A DNA stretch of 64,000 nt, taken from Wyeomyia smithii. Its lineage: Eukaryota; Arthropoda; Insecta; Diptera; Culicidae. The position numbers and the translations under genes were made by a program. This document shows, piece after piece, positions 12,701 through 25,394 of this stretch. Location: assembly GCF_029784165.1 (NCBI RefSeq), contig NC_073695.1, forward strand, positions 11,073,786 through 11,137,785, given 5' to 3'. Below the pieces are notes generated by a model. It saw nothing but the letters and a program-made list of their open reading frames with translations. It searched no databases and was not told the origin of the DNA. Position 1 is the first letter of the stretch, and every line of letters begins with the position of its first letter.

Positions 12701-13500
12701 ACACACCCACACCCACAGACACCAGGCACCGGACCCCAGGCGTGACTGCCTTAGAGACCCACAGCTGCTAGCGTCGGTGCTGCCGGAAGCCTTTTGCAGA
12801 ACGTCTTCTCCGTTGACCGTCCTGAATTCCCCAGGATAAAGCGATGCATCCCAACACCGGGCATCAGCTGAAGGTGTACAAACATCCGTCACTGCTGGGA
12901 CTCTGGGACTATGTATCACTGTTCAACTCCCATTCACGTGGGCCGGACTCTTTCACTCTCAATTAATCCAATTAGAAGATCAGCTTTTTATGCAGACTGA
13001 TTCATTTTTCTGCCCTTCCCCGGGAACGGATTGCTTTTCAATTTCCTCAATAGAGCGGACGAATTCGACCGTTTGTCATGTGTCCTATTTGTTCAACACG
13101 TTACACTGATTAATGCATCACACTTCCACTAGTTCATCAGCAGGAGCCGTCCAGTTCGGGGCAAACAGATTTAGCGGACCTGTCGCCTTCCTTCACTGAT
13201 TCGCATCAATCTAAATTTCACACGACCGTTCTCAGCAGAGAACTCAAACTAAACGCTGCAATCGTTCTGAACCGACTAATGTACTACGAATTCACAAACC
13301 AACTAAGCAACGCGAAAGTTTCATGCGGAAAACAATTTTGAGCTTTGGCTTAAATAACTATGGTTCATCGAAAACAACTACAACCGCAATAGCAAAAAAA
13401 AAACAACTCTCGTTGTTGATCGTAGCTTAATTTCACCTGTATTCTCTGAATGGGTTTGTTTGTCTTCCTGTCCCCCACCCGAGTCAGCCCAGAAACCGAC
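9761..13500. other. mixed unassigned DNA, possible host regulatory region
   Basis: The block around 9930-10000 (TGCTGAATCTTGTTGTGCTAAAACT) has a relative at 57610-57645, so it is a dispersed-repeat fragment. From about 10900 to 13300 base composition is more balanced and repeats are few, as in host intergenic or promoter DNA. The longest frames (11247-11561 minus, 12369-12839 plus, 12536-12919 minus) match no family. The last two overlap a CA-rich tract near 12690-12720, which explains their hydrophobic Val/Trp/Cys segment. Confidence 0.35.
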
Positions 13501-14035
13501 CGCATTTGCTTGTGTTGTTTAATTCAATGGTTGTCATGGCAGCCCAAGTACAACAAACACACGAACGTTTTTGCTTGATACTTGGAACTATCAAGCGGTT
13601 CTATGGTGACTGTATGACAAAGGTGTATCAGCGTTTTACGAAACATAAGTGTAACGGGCGGAACATCGGATATCATGTAATAGAGGAAAAGCGTTACGTT
13701 TGACTAGGAAAATGTTCTGCGAACAAAGTTTTTGCGCGGGCTTTTACTGTTATAGTTTACAGTTAATTACAACAATCTGCCATTACGAGGAATAATTATG
13801 TATTGTTATGCTGTCATTAGCTATGGAGAATTTTTTTTATATATTCCTAAAAACGTTTAATACCTATTGTATAGATTTCAAGAAACTGTTTTATGGTTTA
13901 CGGTTTCAATTTCTTGAGTATAAGCCCGTTTCATCTAGAGATATCAGACCAAAAAAAATTAACAATTCTAATTTCTTAAGAAAAATAGATTTCAAATGAT
14001 TTCGAAGTACTGAAACCATTTACCATTTCACCGTT

Positions 14036-16143
14036 GTTGACATTTTTGTCAATTTTGACACTTTTTACATTGATTTTTTTAATTTTTGTTATTTGTGAAA
14101 TTTTAGACATTTTGTACATATTTAACATTTTTGGCATTTTTGACATTTTCGACATTTTTGACATTTGTTGACATTTTTGACATTTCTGCCGTTTTTGACA
14201 TTTTAGACATTTTTGCCATTTTTGACATTTTTGCCATTTTTGACATATTTGACATTTTTAACATTTTCGACATTTTTGAAATTTTTGACATTTTTAAAAT
14301 TTTTGAAATTTTTGACATTTTTGACATATTTGACATTTTTGACATTTTTGACTCTTTTGACATTTTTGACATTTTTGACATTTTTGACATTTGAAATTTT
14401 GACATTTTTTCATTTCTGACATTTTTGACACTTTTGACATTTTCACATTTCTGACATTTTTGACATTGTTGGTATTTTTAACATTGTTGACATTTTTGAC
14501 ATTTTTGAAATTTTTGACATTTTCGACAATTTTGACATTTTTGACATTTTTGACACTTTTGACATTTTTGACATTTTTGACATTTTTGACACTTTTGACA
14601 TTTTTGACATTTTTGACATTTTTGACATTTTTGACATTTTTGACATTTTTGACATTTTTGACATTTTTGACATTTTTGACATTTTTGACATTTTTGACAT
14701 TTTTGACATTTTTGACATTTTTGACATTTTTGACATTTTTGACATTTTTGACATTTTTGACATTTTTGACATTTTTGACATTTTTGACATTTTTGACATT
14801 TTTGACATTTTTGACATTTTTGACATTTTTGACATTTTTGACTTTTTTGACATTTTTGACATTTTTGACATTTTTGACATTTTTGACATTCTTGACATTT
14901 TTGACATTTTTGACATTTTTGTCATTATTGACAGTGCCATTGACATTGACATTTGTCACTTTTGACATTTTTGACACTTTTGACATTTTCATATTTCTGA
15001 CATTTTTGTATTTTTGACATTGTTGACATTTTTGACATTTTGGAAATTTTGGACATTTTCGACATTTTTGACACTTTTGACATTTTTGACATTTTTGACA
15101 TTTTTGACATTTTTGACATTTTTGACATTTTTGACATTTTTGACATTTTTGTCATTTTTGAAATTTTTGACATTTTTTACATTTTTGACATTCTTGACAT
15201 TTTTGACATTTTTGACATTATTGACAGTGCCATTGACATTGACATTTGCCACTTTTGACATTTTTGACATTTTTGACACTTTTGACATTTTCATATTTCT
15301 GACATTTTTGACATTGTTGACATTTTTGACATTTTTGAAATTATTGACATTTTTAACATTTTTGACATTTTTGACATTTTTGACATTTTTGACACTTTTG
15401 ACATTTTCATATTTCTGACATTGTTGGTATTTTTGACATTGTTGACATTTTTGACATTTTTGACGTTTTTGACATTTATGACATTTTTGACATTTTTGAC
15501 ATTTTTGACATTTTTGACATTTTTGACATTTTTGACATTTTTGACATTCTTGACATTTTTGTCATTTTTGACATTATTGACAGTGCCATTTACATTGACA
15601 TTTGCCACTTTTGACATTTTTGACATTTATGACATATTTGACATTTTTGACATTTTTGACACTTTTGACATTTTCACATTTCTGACATTTTTGACATTGT
15701 TGGTATTTTTAACATTGTTGACATTTTTGACATTTTTGACATATATGACATATATGACATTTTCGACATTTTTGACCTTTTTGACATTTTTGACATATTT
15801 GACATTTTTGACATTTTTGACATTTTTGACATTTTTGACATTTTTGACATTTTTGACATTTTTGACATTTTTGACATTTTTGACATTTTTGGCATTTTTA
15901 ACATTTTTGACATTTTTGACTTTTTTGACATTCTTGACATTTTTGACATTTTTGACATTTTTGACATTTTTAAAATTTTTGACATTATTGACATTATTGA
16001 CATTACCATTGACATTGAAATTTGCCACCTTTGACATTTATGACATTTTTACATTTTTGAAATTTTTGACAATTTTGACATTTTTGACAATTTTGACATT
16101 TTTGACATTTTTGACATTTTTGACATTTTTGATATTATCGACA
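14036..16143. repeat. 9-bp minisatellite (TTTTTGACA)n with higher-order units
   Basis: About 2.1 kb consists of a 9-bp unit TTTTTGACA with point variants (TTTTTAACA, TTTTGACAC, TTCTTGACA). Because 9 is a multiple of 3, frames on both strands stay open (Leu-Thr-Phe on plus; Met-Ser-Lys and Val-Lys-Asn on minus); these are not genes. A variant landmark, ACAGTGCCATTGACATTGAC, recurs at 14931, 15224 and 15580, with a diverged form at 16000. It is followed each time by a CATATTTCTGACATT-like block, showing nested higher-order repeats of about 293, 356 and 420 bp. Confidence 0.9.
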
Positions 16144-16882
16144 GAGAACTGGCAACAAGGCCAATGATAACTTTTTTCCACCGAATAATATCAGTATAAT
16201 GAGTCATAGGTTTAAGTTTTGCTACTAACCCGTTTTTAATCTTTTGTTTGTTTTGAAGTTGGCATTTTTATTAAATATGATCAAATCTTGTATCAACGTG
16301 ACACGAGTTCACGACAACTGTATCCTAGTTATGTAGAGCTCGACGCTTCGATAACAAATTTAAAACTAAATGATTATTTACCAGTGATGTCCTTTTGACG
16401 TGAAGTCTTACGGCATCACATGCAGGGGCACATATTGAAAAACCAAAACCATCCAGAGCATCACAAAAATTGTCCACTTTCGAATGTTTAAAACAAAGTC
16501 AGTTTTCAACGGATTTCCTTCATTCTTTCAGCAATCGCTTGAAAAATCAGCTATGCATCCACCAAAACGCTAAAAATAGCATCCCGGGTCATCTGTAAAT
16601 GGCAATTCAAAATCAGCGCTTCTCTTGATTGTTACCAATCAATCAATCAAAAAGAGTTATTATAGAATTATCACTGAAAATTATCGCTTCACACCGATTA
16701 ATTGAGTCGTGCCTAGTCAAATAAACTATTTTAAGCGTCAAAGCGATTAATTGATGAACTCCAATCGAATATATTCTCAAACAAAAAATACATTGTCATA
16801 AGACAGGCTGTCGTAATTTTACGTTAACTTTGCGGTCGTGTCTTATTAACAACCTTCACCTGTTTTCAAGTAGTCAGCACTA
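16144..16882. other. AT-rich DNA with a short dispersed-repeat fragment
   Basis: The block near 16505-16565 (GGATTTCCTTCATTCTTTCAGCAATCG) has a relative at 22590-22625, so both are pieces of one dispersed repeat. No gene is seen. Confidence 0.35.
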
Positions 16883-17980
16883 GTGTCCAATGCACAATGG
16901 TCCAGAAACCAAATTTAGGGGGAAATTTGGGTCTAGAGCTCTATAGCAACATTTTAGAGAGAAACGTTTTTCTACAAAGTTGTTACATATGATAAAGCAC
17001 TTATTGAAAAATTATCAAAAATTAGGGTGACCAACATTTTCGATGCAATCAAGTATCTAACTTTTTTATCTTTGTAGATAGAAGAAAAACTTATTCCAAA
17101 ACACATCGAATACAGCCATTTTTATGGTCACCATATTTCGGAGATAGTCCCCCTAACAACCCATTATTTGATTATTTTCAACACAGATCCATCTCTGCGA
17201 TTTTGAGCACAATAGAAGCACTTTGCGTGAAAAACTTCGAAATAGGGTGACCATAAAAAAACGACTGTGTTCGATGTATTTAATTTTAAAAAATTCATAA
17301 CTTTTGAAACAGTTGATCGATTTCCAATTTTTTTGGATCAAATTAAAGCTAATTATTCCTAGTTTTAAGAAAAAATACCAAAAAATTAATCTGGGTGCTT
17401 TTATATGCATAATGTATAAATTTATTTAAATTTTTGTCTTGTTTTTGAATTGAATTTACTTTAATTTAAAAAATAACATATTTTTAAAAATTCCTCCATT
17501 TATAAGGTCAAGCATGCCCTTCAAAATGAGACCAAGAGATATTTTTTATGTTTGCCCCAAAAAGAATGACTTACAAATGAAAAACGCATATTTTTTAATG
17601 AAAAATATTATTAACTTTGAGTAAAATTGAGATATTTACGATGTCAGCATTGCAAATTATTCCTCTTAAAAATCTCTAAGAGTCGCTTAAAGATAGTTTT
17701 GAGATGAAACTTAAAATAAAAAAGTTAGAGCATAAAATGTGTTTTTTCAATATAAATCGGTTGTTTTCAAAGACAGAAAAAAAAATTTTTTTACAGAATT
17801 ACTTAAAATTAATGGAGCTATAACATTGTAGAACAAGTTTTTCTTCTATTCATCGAAAATTTTGGTCATCCTAATTTTTGATAATTTTTCAATAAGCGCT
17901 TCATCATATGTAACAACTTTGTAGAAGAAAGTTAATCTCTAAAATATTTGGTTTCTGGACCATTGTGCAATGGCGTCCAA
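16883..17980. mobile_element. hAT-like non-autonomous element with long TIRs
   Basis: The left end TGCACAATGGTCCAGAAACC (16891-16910) recurs inverted at 17948-17969. The imperfect inverted repeats continue for about 150 bp, sharing CTACAAAGTTGTTACATATGAT and TTATTGAAAAATTATCAAAAATTAGG-like stretches; the right arm lacks about 40 bp. Flanking GTGTCCAA (16883-16890) and GCGTCCAA (17973-17980) look like an 8-bp target duplication with one mismatch, which fits the hAT superfamily. The interior has no transposase frame, so this is a MITE-like derivative. Confidence 0.65.
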
Positions 17981-18154
17981 GTGTAATATATCAAAATCAA
18001 GTTAATTTAAAAATTAAAATAAAAATAAATTATTGCGCAAAACTGAATAAAATGTCTGTAATCTTTGCGCAGTATTTGTTGTTTTACTTTCGAATGATTG
18101 AAAATACAACTTTATCCCTATAAAATATCAATGAAGGGTATTTACGATGTTAAC

Positions 18155-18454
18155 TCATCGATGAACAACAAAAACCAGAATTGTAGAGCAACATGTCAAA
18201 AGGATCTATCTGCTTTGATCGATCGGTTTCTTTCAACCACCACGGCTTATTAAACACGTTTCATGATATGTCCTTTATACCATTCGATAGCGGAGAATCT
18301 AATCTAGCTTTTTAAATAAAAACCACGTTGGGAATAGTTACTTTAGTAGAACTAATAAACAAATGAAAAGTCAATCAAGAAAATCGATGAAAGTATATAG
18401 ATCCTTTTGACATGTTACTCTACAATTCAGGTTTTAACATTTCTTCATCGATTA
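18155..18454. mobile_element. foldback MITE, about 80-bp arms
   Basis: The left arm (18155-18236) contains AATTGTAGAGCAACATGTC and AAAAGGATCTAT. The right arm (18371-18454) carries the inverted ATAGATCCTTTTGACATGTT followed by ACTCTACAATT. Both ends include CATCGAT. There is no coding capacity. Confidence 0.65.
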
Positions 18455-18584
18455 AGAAGAACTGACACACTGTTAGAAGAAAAGAGTGAAATATTGCAGA
18501 AAGCAAGCAGTCAAATTGACGCAGACTATTTTGCCAGGGTTAAAGACAATATATAAAACACAAAAATAAAGATAAACCTCTAAT

Positions 18585-19085
18585 GCTAAGTGGAAAATTC
18601 CCGCCGCGTCAGGTCGATTTTCCACGGCGAATCGCGAAGTGTAGATGGTGATAGACGACAGGACCTATCTCATTCAGGATGGCAACGACTGGCAGGGCAC
18701 TTCATATCTTATTTCCCCCATGAAAGAGATGAACTCGGAGGCGAAGTTCCACAAGAAAATGCTGCTGTGAGTGATAATCATCGAAAAGGAGATGTCGAAA
18801 CCGCTCTTCTTTCGCTCCGGAACGAGTAAATTTATAGTACGAAGTGCATGCCGGGAGTTGCTTCATTCTTCAAGAAGTAATGGCGACGATGCGGTGTTCT
18901 GGCCGGATCTGGCGTAGGCCCACTCACTCAAAACGATCGTTGGAGGAGATAGAGAAAAGTGGTACCCAAATCGGCGAGCCCGCCCAACGTCCCCCAGCTG
19001 CGTCTCATCGGAAGTTTATAGGCAAATCTGAAGCATAAGATTACCTCCAGCAATTTTGTCACGAAAACTGAGAAGGAATCTTCTT
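18585..19085 (+). pseudogene. Tc1/mariner-type transposase, degraded C-terminal half
   Basis: Translating across several frame breaks gives, in order, DDRTYLIQDGNDWQGTSY, PMKEMNSEAKFHKKMLL, KPLFFRSGTSKFIVRS, FWPDLA-AH, SLEEIEK and PPNVPQLRLIG--ANLKHKI. This is the ordered motif set of the catalytic half of IS630/Tc1/mariner (DDE) transposases: first-Asp strand, the DLA.AH second-Asp motif, then the PP..P.L..IE block. Stops and frameshifts are frequent, so it is dead. The N-terminal HTH half is absent here but is present in the related relic at 61614-63010. Confidence 0.7.
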
Positions 19086-19142
19086 TCTTATCTTATTTTA
19101 TCTTATATCTTATCTAATCTTATCGATATCTTATATATCTCT
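19085..19142. repeat. TTATC simple repeat
   Basis: A degenerate (TTATCTTA)n run immediately follows the mariner relic. Confidence 0.8.
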
Positions 19143-21550
19143 TTGTACAAAAGAAGTGGTTATAGAAATATTGTGGAGAAGGAGGGGCATCCCTAAAGAA
19201 GAAGGGGAAAGAGGGCATATGCGTCATTTCATCCTAAGTTTGCACATCTCATGTCTACGACCTCCACAGATTTGACTTTAAGTTTGTTTTATCTAAGGTC
19301 GCTATGCATAAATCCCAACTTTGAAAACTCTTATTTTCTTTTAAATATGACTACAAAAAGGTCGATCATTCGAGTTTGGTTGTTTGAAGATCTGTATCGC
19401 GTAAGTTTGTAGAATCGTGTTATTTAGTCTCATGGCCTTGTTCTTAAAGATTGTACACAACGATATCAAATAAGAAGAAACTTTTCTCACATACAAACTT
19501 CCTCAAAAAGATATTTATAATTAAACTTCAATAGACACAATACTGCCATCTTTTGTCTGCACCAGTAAAGTTCTTAATATCTACAGTGTTTAGCCTCAAG
19601 ACACATAGGAAAATGATCGACAACACTTCAAGTGGATATTCTCAAAAATAGAGTGCATACACTGCTGAACTCCAGAACAAAAGAACATCGTCGAAAACAT
19701 CGCTTTTTTCGCCTAAAGTAATTGACTGAATCAATACCGTATGGTGCTAGAAACATGTATTGGTGCGCCATACACAATTAAGCCATGACACTTTACCGAT
19801 TCCCGGCCGCCACCCCAATCTCCACCCATTTATCATCCACACACTTCGAATCAGATTCACTATCCCTAGAATGCGAGGAATGTGAAGTCTTTATTTTCCA
19901 ATGCAACATCCACCCCCGCGGCGTACATCCACTCCACTGAACCAATTCATGTCGATGAGTTGACGATAACGCGTACAATGACTTCCCCTCCCCTTGTACA
20001 ACTCACCTTCAAGCCTGACACCACCCGTACCCTTGCAACTCAGCAGCGACTGAACTGATTGCTAATGTGTTGGTTTTGTTTACATTTTTCGAATATTATC
20101 CGCCACACACCATTCTTGATTGAAAATTTGCTTATGTAGCACGTTTCGCATATCTTCCCCCCAGCAACCTCCTCACCCCTCCCTAGTAGCTCTTTGACAA
20201 AGGTTTATGCTTTCAACACCTTGCGTTGTTTTCTAGAATAAAACACACTCGATTCTGTTATGCCTATCGGGATCGGGAGGGGTTTTCGATTGTAATCTGT
20301 GTCACCTACTTAAACGATGTACAGTTATATACGATGTTGTTCTAACAACGTGATGCTTGCTTTTCAACATCGATTTAACCACCGAACCGTTCAGATGCAG
20401 TTCGTTCGGTGCAGAAGCGGAAAAATAGAATCACTCATCCAATGCAGAGATTCTACTCGCACAAACCTTTTCATTTTCTTCACTGCGCTTCCCCGAACGA
20501 AGTTCCACGAAAAAAATATTATTATTAAATATCTATCTTCAAATCTCATACCCATCATTAGCCCCCAAATCCGATTTGCAGGTTCTATTTACCATTCGTC
20601 TTCTTCTACTTTGCAAGCTTAATGAACAAACGCTGTTGTGCCCTCTGGCCAGTACCATCGCCAGCGCAGTTTATCATAATCGGAGAGAGAAACTTAATTT
20701 CAAATTAATTTGATAAATTATTTATCAACCACTTCCATCTTTCATTACACCCGATGCCTGGCAATTAGAGCTGCTCGAGCGAAAAGATGGAACATCACTG
20801 TGCCGAGAAATCCGAAACACCATCAGCGCGCACTTTATCCCCGCGTCTTATCTCTGGCTGAAGCTCCGTTTTTCTTTGTCTTATTAAATCTTAATTTCCC
20901 ATTCACCGCTGCCGCCGCCGCCGCCGCCGCCGCCGAGGCCGACTCTTGATAGCGGACAATACAAATCGTTCAGTGCGTTGTATTCTAACGCAAAAACCAC
21001 CCACTCATCATCACGGGCTCGGAGCGGAGCGAGTACTGTTGGTGGATTACCTGCCATATTCATCCCCTCCAACCAGGGATTTAGCGAGAAAGTCGACAGT
21101 ACCAGCCGGGTCGGTGTTTATTTATCTTGTTCCTTTTCCTTCGGGATGACACGAATAAAAGCTGAAGATGAGTATCAGTTTTTGGCTTACTGTAGTTCAG
21201 ATGTTTTATTCTTTTTGTTAAAAAATTGTAATTTTTACTATACTGTAACTGGTATTCCACGTTATAACGTAATTTTTTTTTTCAACTCGATACGTTATGT
21301 CGAATTTACACTATATTGAATCATGTTTTTTTTTTTAATTAACAATATAAATTATACCATGAGGTGACATAAACTACGATCGTGTTTGAAAACTATATAA
21401 CATGTTATATATCTGCCACCTAAGGTTTGTTTGAGGAAATAACGTACAAAATTGGTAAAAATATATTTTTGCAGAGTTTTTATTAAACTGCAAGGAAAAT
21501 TTCAAGAAAAAATATTTGTTTGTTTTTCTGACAAATTCACGAGCTTTTCG
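19143..21550. other. unassigned DNA, possibly host non-coding
   Basis: No recognisable gene. The 19790-21150 part has more balanced composition and includes a (GCC)n run at about 20908-20935 that produces poly-Ala or poly-Gly frames on the two strands. Those frames (20710-20949 plus, 20884-21072 minus) have no other support. Confidence 0.35.
20908..20935. repeat. (GCC)n trinucleotide repeat
   Basis: Nine or so tandem GCC units. Confidence 0.85.
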
Positions 21551-21559
21551 TCGAATATC

Positions 21560-22480
21560 TCCCATCAATTTTTGCACAGAGTGGCAACAGTGGTCGCCAT
21601 GTCAGATGATGTTTTGATTAAGTTGCCACACTTCTTCAATTTACGCTTGACTATTGCCGAATATCTTTCGATGGGACGAAACTGTAGGCAGTTTGAAGGA
21701 TTAATCCTTTTTTCGATAACATCAATGTTATTCTGGTTGTACAATTCCAATACTTCTCCTTGTAAACTTGTCCATTCTTAGTTTCTCAAGTGATGAAAAC
21801 TTTGGTCTTCTTTCCACAGCTACAGATGACTTGTCAAACCATCAACTTGCGGGTGAATCTGCCCGCGAAAATAAATTTGAACCTACCTGGAGCATCCCCC
21901 TTACGGTTAGCAAGAGAAAATTCCCGACCCGGAATTTGTCCAGATTCCATTTTGACGTATGTTACATCGTATGTTCTTATCGTATGTTCTTATTTGGCAA
22001 CCAGGTTTTGTTGCAGCGTCCTGTTGAGTTGTTTGCTGACATGATACGACCGCATATCAATTCACGCATAACGATTCGACGAACTGTACTGTGTTCTGCA
22101 TTGAACCATTCGGACTGCCCTGATAACCTTAGCTCGTAATCTCCAGTCCAATATTCCACTTCTACGTTTGGTTTGTTTAGCGCGATGCACCGTCAAAAAA
22201 TCTCGGTAATGTTTGAACACGGTATTCTCTAGTTTGAGAGTCTTGGCTGACCATGTTGGGTTTTCAACGTAGGTGTGCACAACTTTTTCTCTTCTCTCGC
22301 ATTCCATCTTGAATAAAGTTTTACAGCGTGTACCAATCCTGACGAAATTTTCACCACTGAGTAAACAAACCTTCCATATCAAAACGCTGTCATTAGTTTC
22401 TCGGTAAGACAACTTAAGGCGCTGCAGCAAATGAAAGAAAACGGCCAAATATGCGTGAGGCACCTTTTGAAGTAGAATAC
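21560..22480 (-). pseudogene. Tc1/mariner-superfamily transposase relic
   Basis: Minus-strand translation across frames gives, N to C: ECERREKVVHTYVENPTWS (HTH region, near 22310-22260); VRRIVMRELI; TYVKMESGQIPGREFSLA; RFKFIFAGRFTRKLMV; ICSCGKKTKVF; then PSNCLQFRPIERYSAIVKR (near 21690-21630) and KLKKCGNLIK. This order matches the mariner-like family found widely in mosquitoes, whose C-terminal block is normally PPNCPQFRPIEKYWAIVKR. The first catalytic Asp of the D-E-TYVK motif is replaced by DVTYVK, and several stops break the frame. No TIRs were assigned. Confidence 0.7.
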
Positions 22481-22982
22481 TTCTCTCAGGAAGTTCGGCT
22501 ACATAGGGATGTGGAATGAAAATCTAAAACTGAAAAAAGTGAGAAATATGTCCAATTTCAAATGCTAATAAATCGGTTAGTTTTTGATGGATTTCCTTCG
22601 TTTTTGCAGCAATCGATTAGAAAATCTTCTAAGATTCCTACCAGATGCATGAAATTGCAATTTTATTATTCAAACTATTGAACTATTGCAAATCCTTAAG
22701 CCTCTGATTGGTCGTTATACGATTGCTTTCCCAAGCACGGTCGGCAGAGTTATGGACCTAGTAAATAGGGAATGCATCATTTGGCCTATATAACAACTTT
22801 ATCAGATAATAAACAGACATTTCATCGGATATTAAATTGAACAACAGAAATTTAAAGAACAAAAATGAATATTTGAAGAGTTAATATTTTCTCGTTTTGC
22901 GCTATAATCCGAAGTTAATTATCTTCATCTACATGCATACTCTGACTATTATTACGTGTTACGTGCGTCGCTTAGTGTTTGT
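22481..22982. other. AT-rich DNA, nothing recognised apart from a repeat fragment
   Basis: It includes the relative (22590-22625) of the dispersed block at 16505-16565. Confidence 0.35.
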
Positions 22983-23139
22983 CTACGGTTATGCAGAACG
23001 CAAATAACGGCGCGATGCGATTCGGCAAGATGAAATGTGTTGAAATGTATAGCTCTACTTCGCCTTAAAAAGAGCTGTACATTTCACCACGGTAAGGCGA
23101 ATCACATCGCGCCGTCATTCGCGTTCTGCATAACCGTAG
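22983..23139. mobile_element. 157-bp foldback MITE
   Basis: CTACGGTTATGCAGAACGC at the left end (22983-23001) is perfectly inverted at the right end (23121-23139). The arms extend about 60 bp through a CGGCGCGATGYGATTCG block. It is non-coding. Confidence 0.75.
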
Positions 23140-23712
23140 CCTCTGTTCCGTTCCCGTTTAATGATGTCGTATTTAATGTGCATATTACAATTCGGCAGCA
23201 CTTCAACTTCTTATTTGCACAAAATTTAAAAATATTCAATGAACTTCATTCAAAATATCAAACAAAAAGAAATTACAATACTGCCAATGAACGGTCAACG
23301 TTTATTTACTAGAAAAAATGACTGACACGCAAGCAGCCAGGTTATCTTTCTTGTAAAAGTATTCTACTTCAACCTTGCGTTCGTGGCTTTGCATACAACC
23401 TTCCTGTGATTTTTTATTGCATAAATCTAGTAATTTTCTGAGAGTTCAGTTATTCAACAACAAAAAAAAACACGTTTATTCATAGGAAACACCAATCAGT
23501 TGTGGAGTAATGACCGTTTCCTCGAAATGCCTTTTTGCAGCAGAGGTTTGCGGTGTTTACGATAGCGTCCCAGTAGATCAACTAAATTCGAAAAACTCAT
23601 ATTATTTTATTAGTTTAGAAGTGTGCCATGTATCTGTACGATCATTTTCATCAGTATTACGTTTTTGGTGCAAATGAGAACGTTTTTCCTGAAAACCAGA
23701 TATTTTTAATTA
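23140..23712. other. spacer, nothing recognised
   Basis: Chance frames only. The sequence to 23712 is the target site of the LINE insertion that follows. Confidence 0.35.
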
Positions 23713-23731
23713 AAGTATTAAACATCAAAAT

Positions 23732-24566
23732 GCTTCTTGGTTTTGCGGACGATGTCGATATCATCGGTATCAACCGTAAGGCCGTGGAGGAGGCTCTCGT
23801 ACCTTTTAAGAGAGAAGCAGCGAGATTGGGACTGGTCATTAACTCTGCCAAAACGAAGTACATGGTAGCTGGCAGAGAGCGTGGGAGTCCCCGTGGTGTT
23901 GGTGCTGAGGTGGAGATAGATGGGGAACGATTTGAAGTGGTTGACGAATTCGTTTATCTTGGTACGCTTGTGACATGTGACAATAATATGAGCCGTGAAG
24001 TGAAACGACGAGTTGCAGCTGCGAACAGGGCCTTCTACGGACTGCGTAACCAGCTAAGGTCCCGTAGTTTGCAAACTCGCACAAAACTAGCGCTGTATAG
24101 GACGCTGATACTCCCAGTGGCCCTTTACGGACATGAAGCATGGACGCTGATCGACGAGTGCTCGGAGTTTTTGAGCGTAAAGTTCTGCGATCGATACTTG
24201 GCGGTAAATTGGAAGGTGGAGTGTGGCGCAGACGCATGAATCCCGAGTTGTACCAGGTATACAAACATGCTGATATAGTGAAGGTAATACAGCGGGGCAG
24301 GCTACAGTGGGCTGGACACGTAGCCAGGATGCCTGACGAGAGAGCCGCCAAAACTATCTTCAGTAGAGAACCAGGAAGAGGCCGTCGACTCCGTGGTAGG
24401 CCTCGCATGCGGTGGATGTGCGCGGTGGAAGAAGATGCACGATCTGCTGGTGTACGGGGAGACTGGAGAACGACTGCCCAAGACAGAAGAAGCTGGACAT
24501 CTCTAATTCGTTCGGCCCTGGACCGGTGAACGGTCCGTTAGCCAAAAAAGTAAGTAAAGTAAAAGT
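23732..24566 (+). mobile_element. 5'-truncated non-LTR retrotransposon (RT C-terminal part)
   Basis: A 19-bp direct repeat AAGTATTAAACATCAAAAT flanks the insert (23713-23731 and 24567-24585), so both boundaries are known. The insert begins inside the RT domain with GFADDVDIIGINRKAVEEA (the ADD catalytic motif) and continues through YLGTLVTCDNNMSREVKRR, GLRNQLRSRSL, LYGHEAWTL. It then shifts frame near 24150-24165 into RRVLGVFERKVLRSILGG, HVARMPDERAAKTIF, RGRRLRGRPRMRWM and GDWRTTAQDRRSW. It ends with an AAGTAAGTAAAGTAAAAG tail. The domain order is that of RTE-like LINEs; the clade is inferred. It is inactive (truncated, one frameshift) but recent enough to retain a perfect duplication. Confidence 0.8.
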
Positions 24567-25382
24567 AAGTATTAAACATCAAAATTTTTTTACAGCAAAG
24601 TTGTGCACTTTGTGTATCAAAAAACGACCGTTCAACGACCGGGAAAATTAATAAGGAACATTTAAAAATAGATGAAAAAAAAATCCGTTCAGTTGTTGTG
24701 CCGCAACCGTAAACACGGCAAAGTCATTTTTTGAGAAACACCATTCCGAGATAAACGCGTAAAAAACGCGTATAAGCTAATAGTTTTACTTTAAGATAAT
24801 GCAATACAATTTTTAGAATTACGATATATGGAGGAAAAAATATGTTATATCGATTTACGTTACAAAGAAGTTACGCTGTAAAGCAGATTACGTTATAACG
24901 AGGAAGCGGCTCCAGAACTTCCAGGCTGCGGAGGAATACGCGCATCAGCTTGAAGCGGTACTGCTCGCAACGGCGCAACTTGGCGCATCACCTCTTATGT
25001 TGGCTGATTCAGGATTCACACAGAAAGACCACAAGTGGCAACACAAGAAGTCAAACACCGATCGGTAGAAATGACTGGTATGACGAGAGTATTCACATGA
25101 TTTGCCAACTCATTCACAGCTGTTCAATGAGAAGAACCTGACCTTGATGATATACCTGGGCACTAGGAAGAACATGGCCAAGTACAAACGGGCACGGAAC
25201 GACATGAACCAGCTTTGCAGAGGCAATATGCCGCAAGCCGACATGTGTAACGACACAGATGGGAACCTTCTCATGAATGCCAGAGAGGTGGTCGATAGGT
25301 GGAAGCAGTGCTTCGATGAACATACAGCAAGCAGGAGTGGAACAGAAACTGACCTAGATGCACCAGCAGAAGATAACCCAGT

Positions 25383-25394
25383 ATCAACTCCTGA
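25383..25394. repeat. target site duplication, 5' copy (LOA-like LINE)
   Basis: ATCAACTCCTGA, repeated exactly at 30919-30930 after the A-run of the element. Confidence 0.85.

Noticed and set aside
12369..12919. Overlapping frames on both strands, one with a membrane-like WVWVCVSVLC segment
   Set aside because: The segment comes from a CA-rich tract, and neither frame shows family motifs or splice context.
13976..16167. Several open frames of Met-Ser-Lys, Val-Lys-Asn and Leu-Thr-Phe repeats
   Set aside because: They arise automatically from a 9-bp tandem repeat that stays open in several frames on both strands.
20710..21072. Poly-Ala and poly-Gly frames around 20.9 kb
   Set aside because: Shadows of the (GCC)n repeat.
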